From an uncultured Porphyromonadaceae bacterium (GTDB lineage: Bacteria; Bacteroidota; Bacteroidia; Bacteroidales; Muribaculaceae): a DNA stretch of 7,257 nt. A program made the translations under genes and the position numbers. Shown here one piece after another: positions 7,241 through 7,257 of this stretch. The stretch spans positions 1 to 7,257 of the forward strand of contig CAMWQY010000133.1 of assembly GCA_947176355.1 (NCBI GenBank), written 5' to 3'. The number at the start of each line of letters is the position of its first letter. Position 1 is the first letter of the stretch. Below the pieces are notes generated by a model. It worked only from the letters and a program-made list of their open reading frames with translations, did no database searches and was not told the DNA's origin.

Positions 7241-7257
7241 GTAAAAATCTACAATAC

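Overview
The window holds three genes, all transcribed leftward (minus strand): an ammonium channel (amt, 7173 to 5746), the large subunit of glutamate synthase (gltB, 5731 to 1274), and the first 370 codons of a large exported protein that resembles the DUF4450 family and runs off the left edge (1111 to 1). Between gltB and the last gene lies a 162-bp spacer with a tandem repeat, a terminator-like hairpin and a promoter. The plus strand shows no convincing gene; its open frames lie opposite these genes.

The organism is most likely a member of the Bacteroidota, order Bacteroidales. The evidence is threefold. Promoter-like sequences upstream of the exported-protein gene and of amt match the Bacteroidota pattern (TTTG, about 20 bases, TAnnTTTG) rather than the TTGACA/TATAAT type. 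None of the three starts has a clear Shine-Dalgarno sequence. The exported protein looks like a family I know mainly from gut Bacteroidales polysaccharide-degrading gene sets. I cannot name genus or species.

amt and gltB form a tight nitrogen-assimilation pair: Amt lets ammonium in, glutamine synthetase (not in this window) makes glutamine, and GltB moves the glutamine amide to 2-oxoglutarate. The stop of amt is 14 bases from the preferred ATG of gltB, so they almost certainly share one mRNA. The usual partners gltD (small subunit) and glnK (PII) are not seen beside them. The exported-protein gene appears to be a separate unit, with its own promoter behind a probable gltB terminator, and a probable role in glycan processing.

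I see no undescribed multi-gene system here. The most unusual feature is a 17-bp tandem repeat that runs across the gltB stop codon, so that the last residues of GltB are encoded by the repeat.
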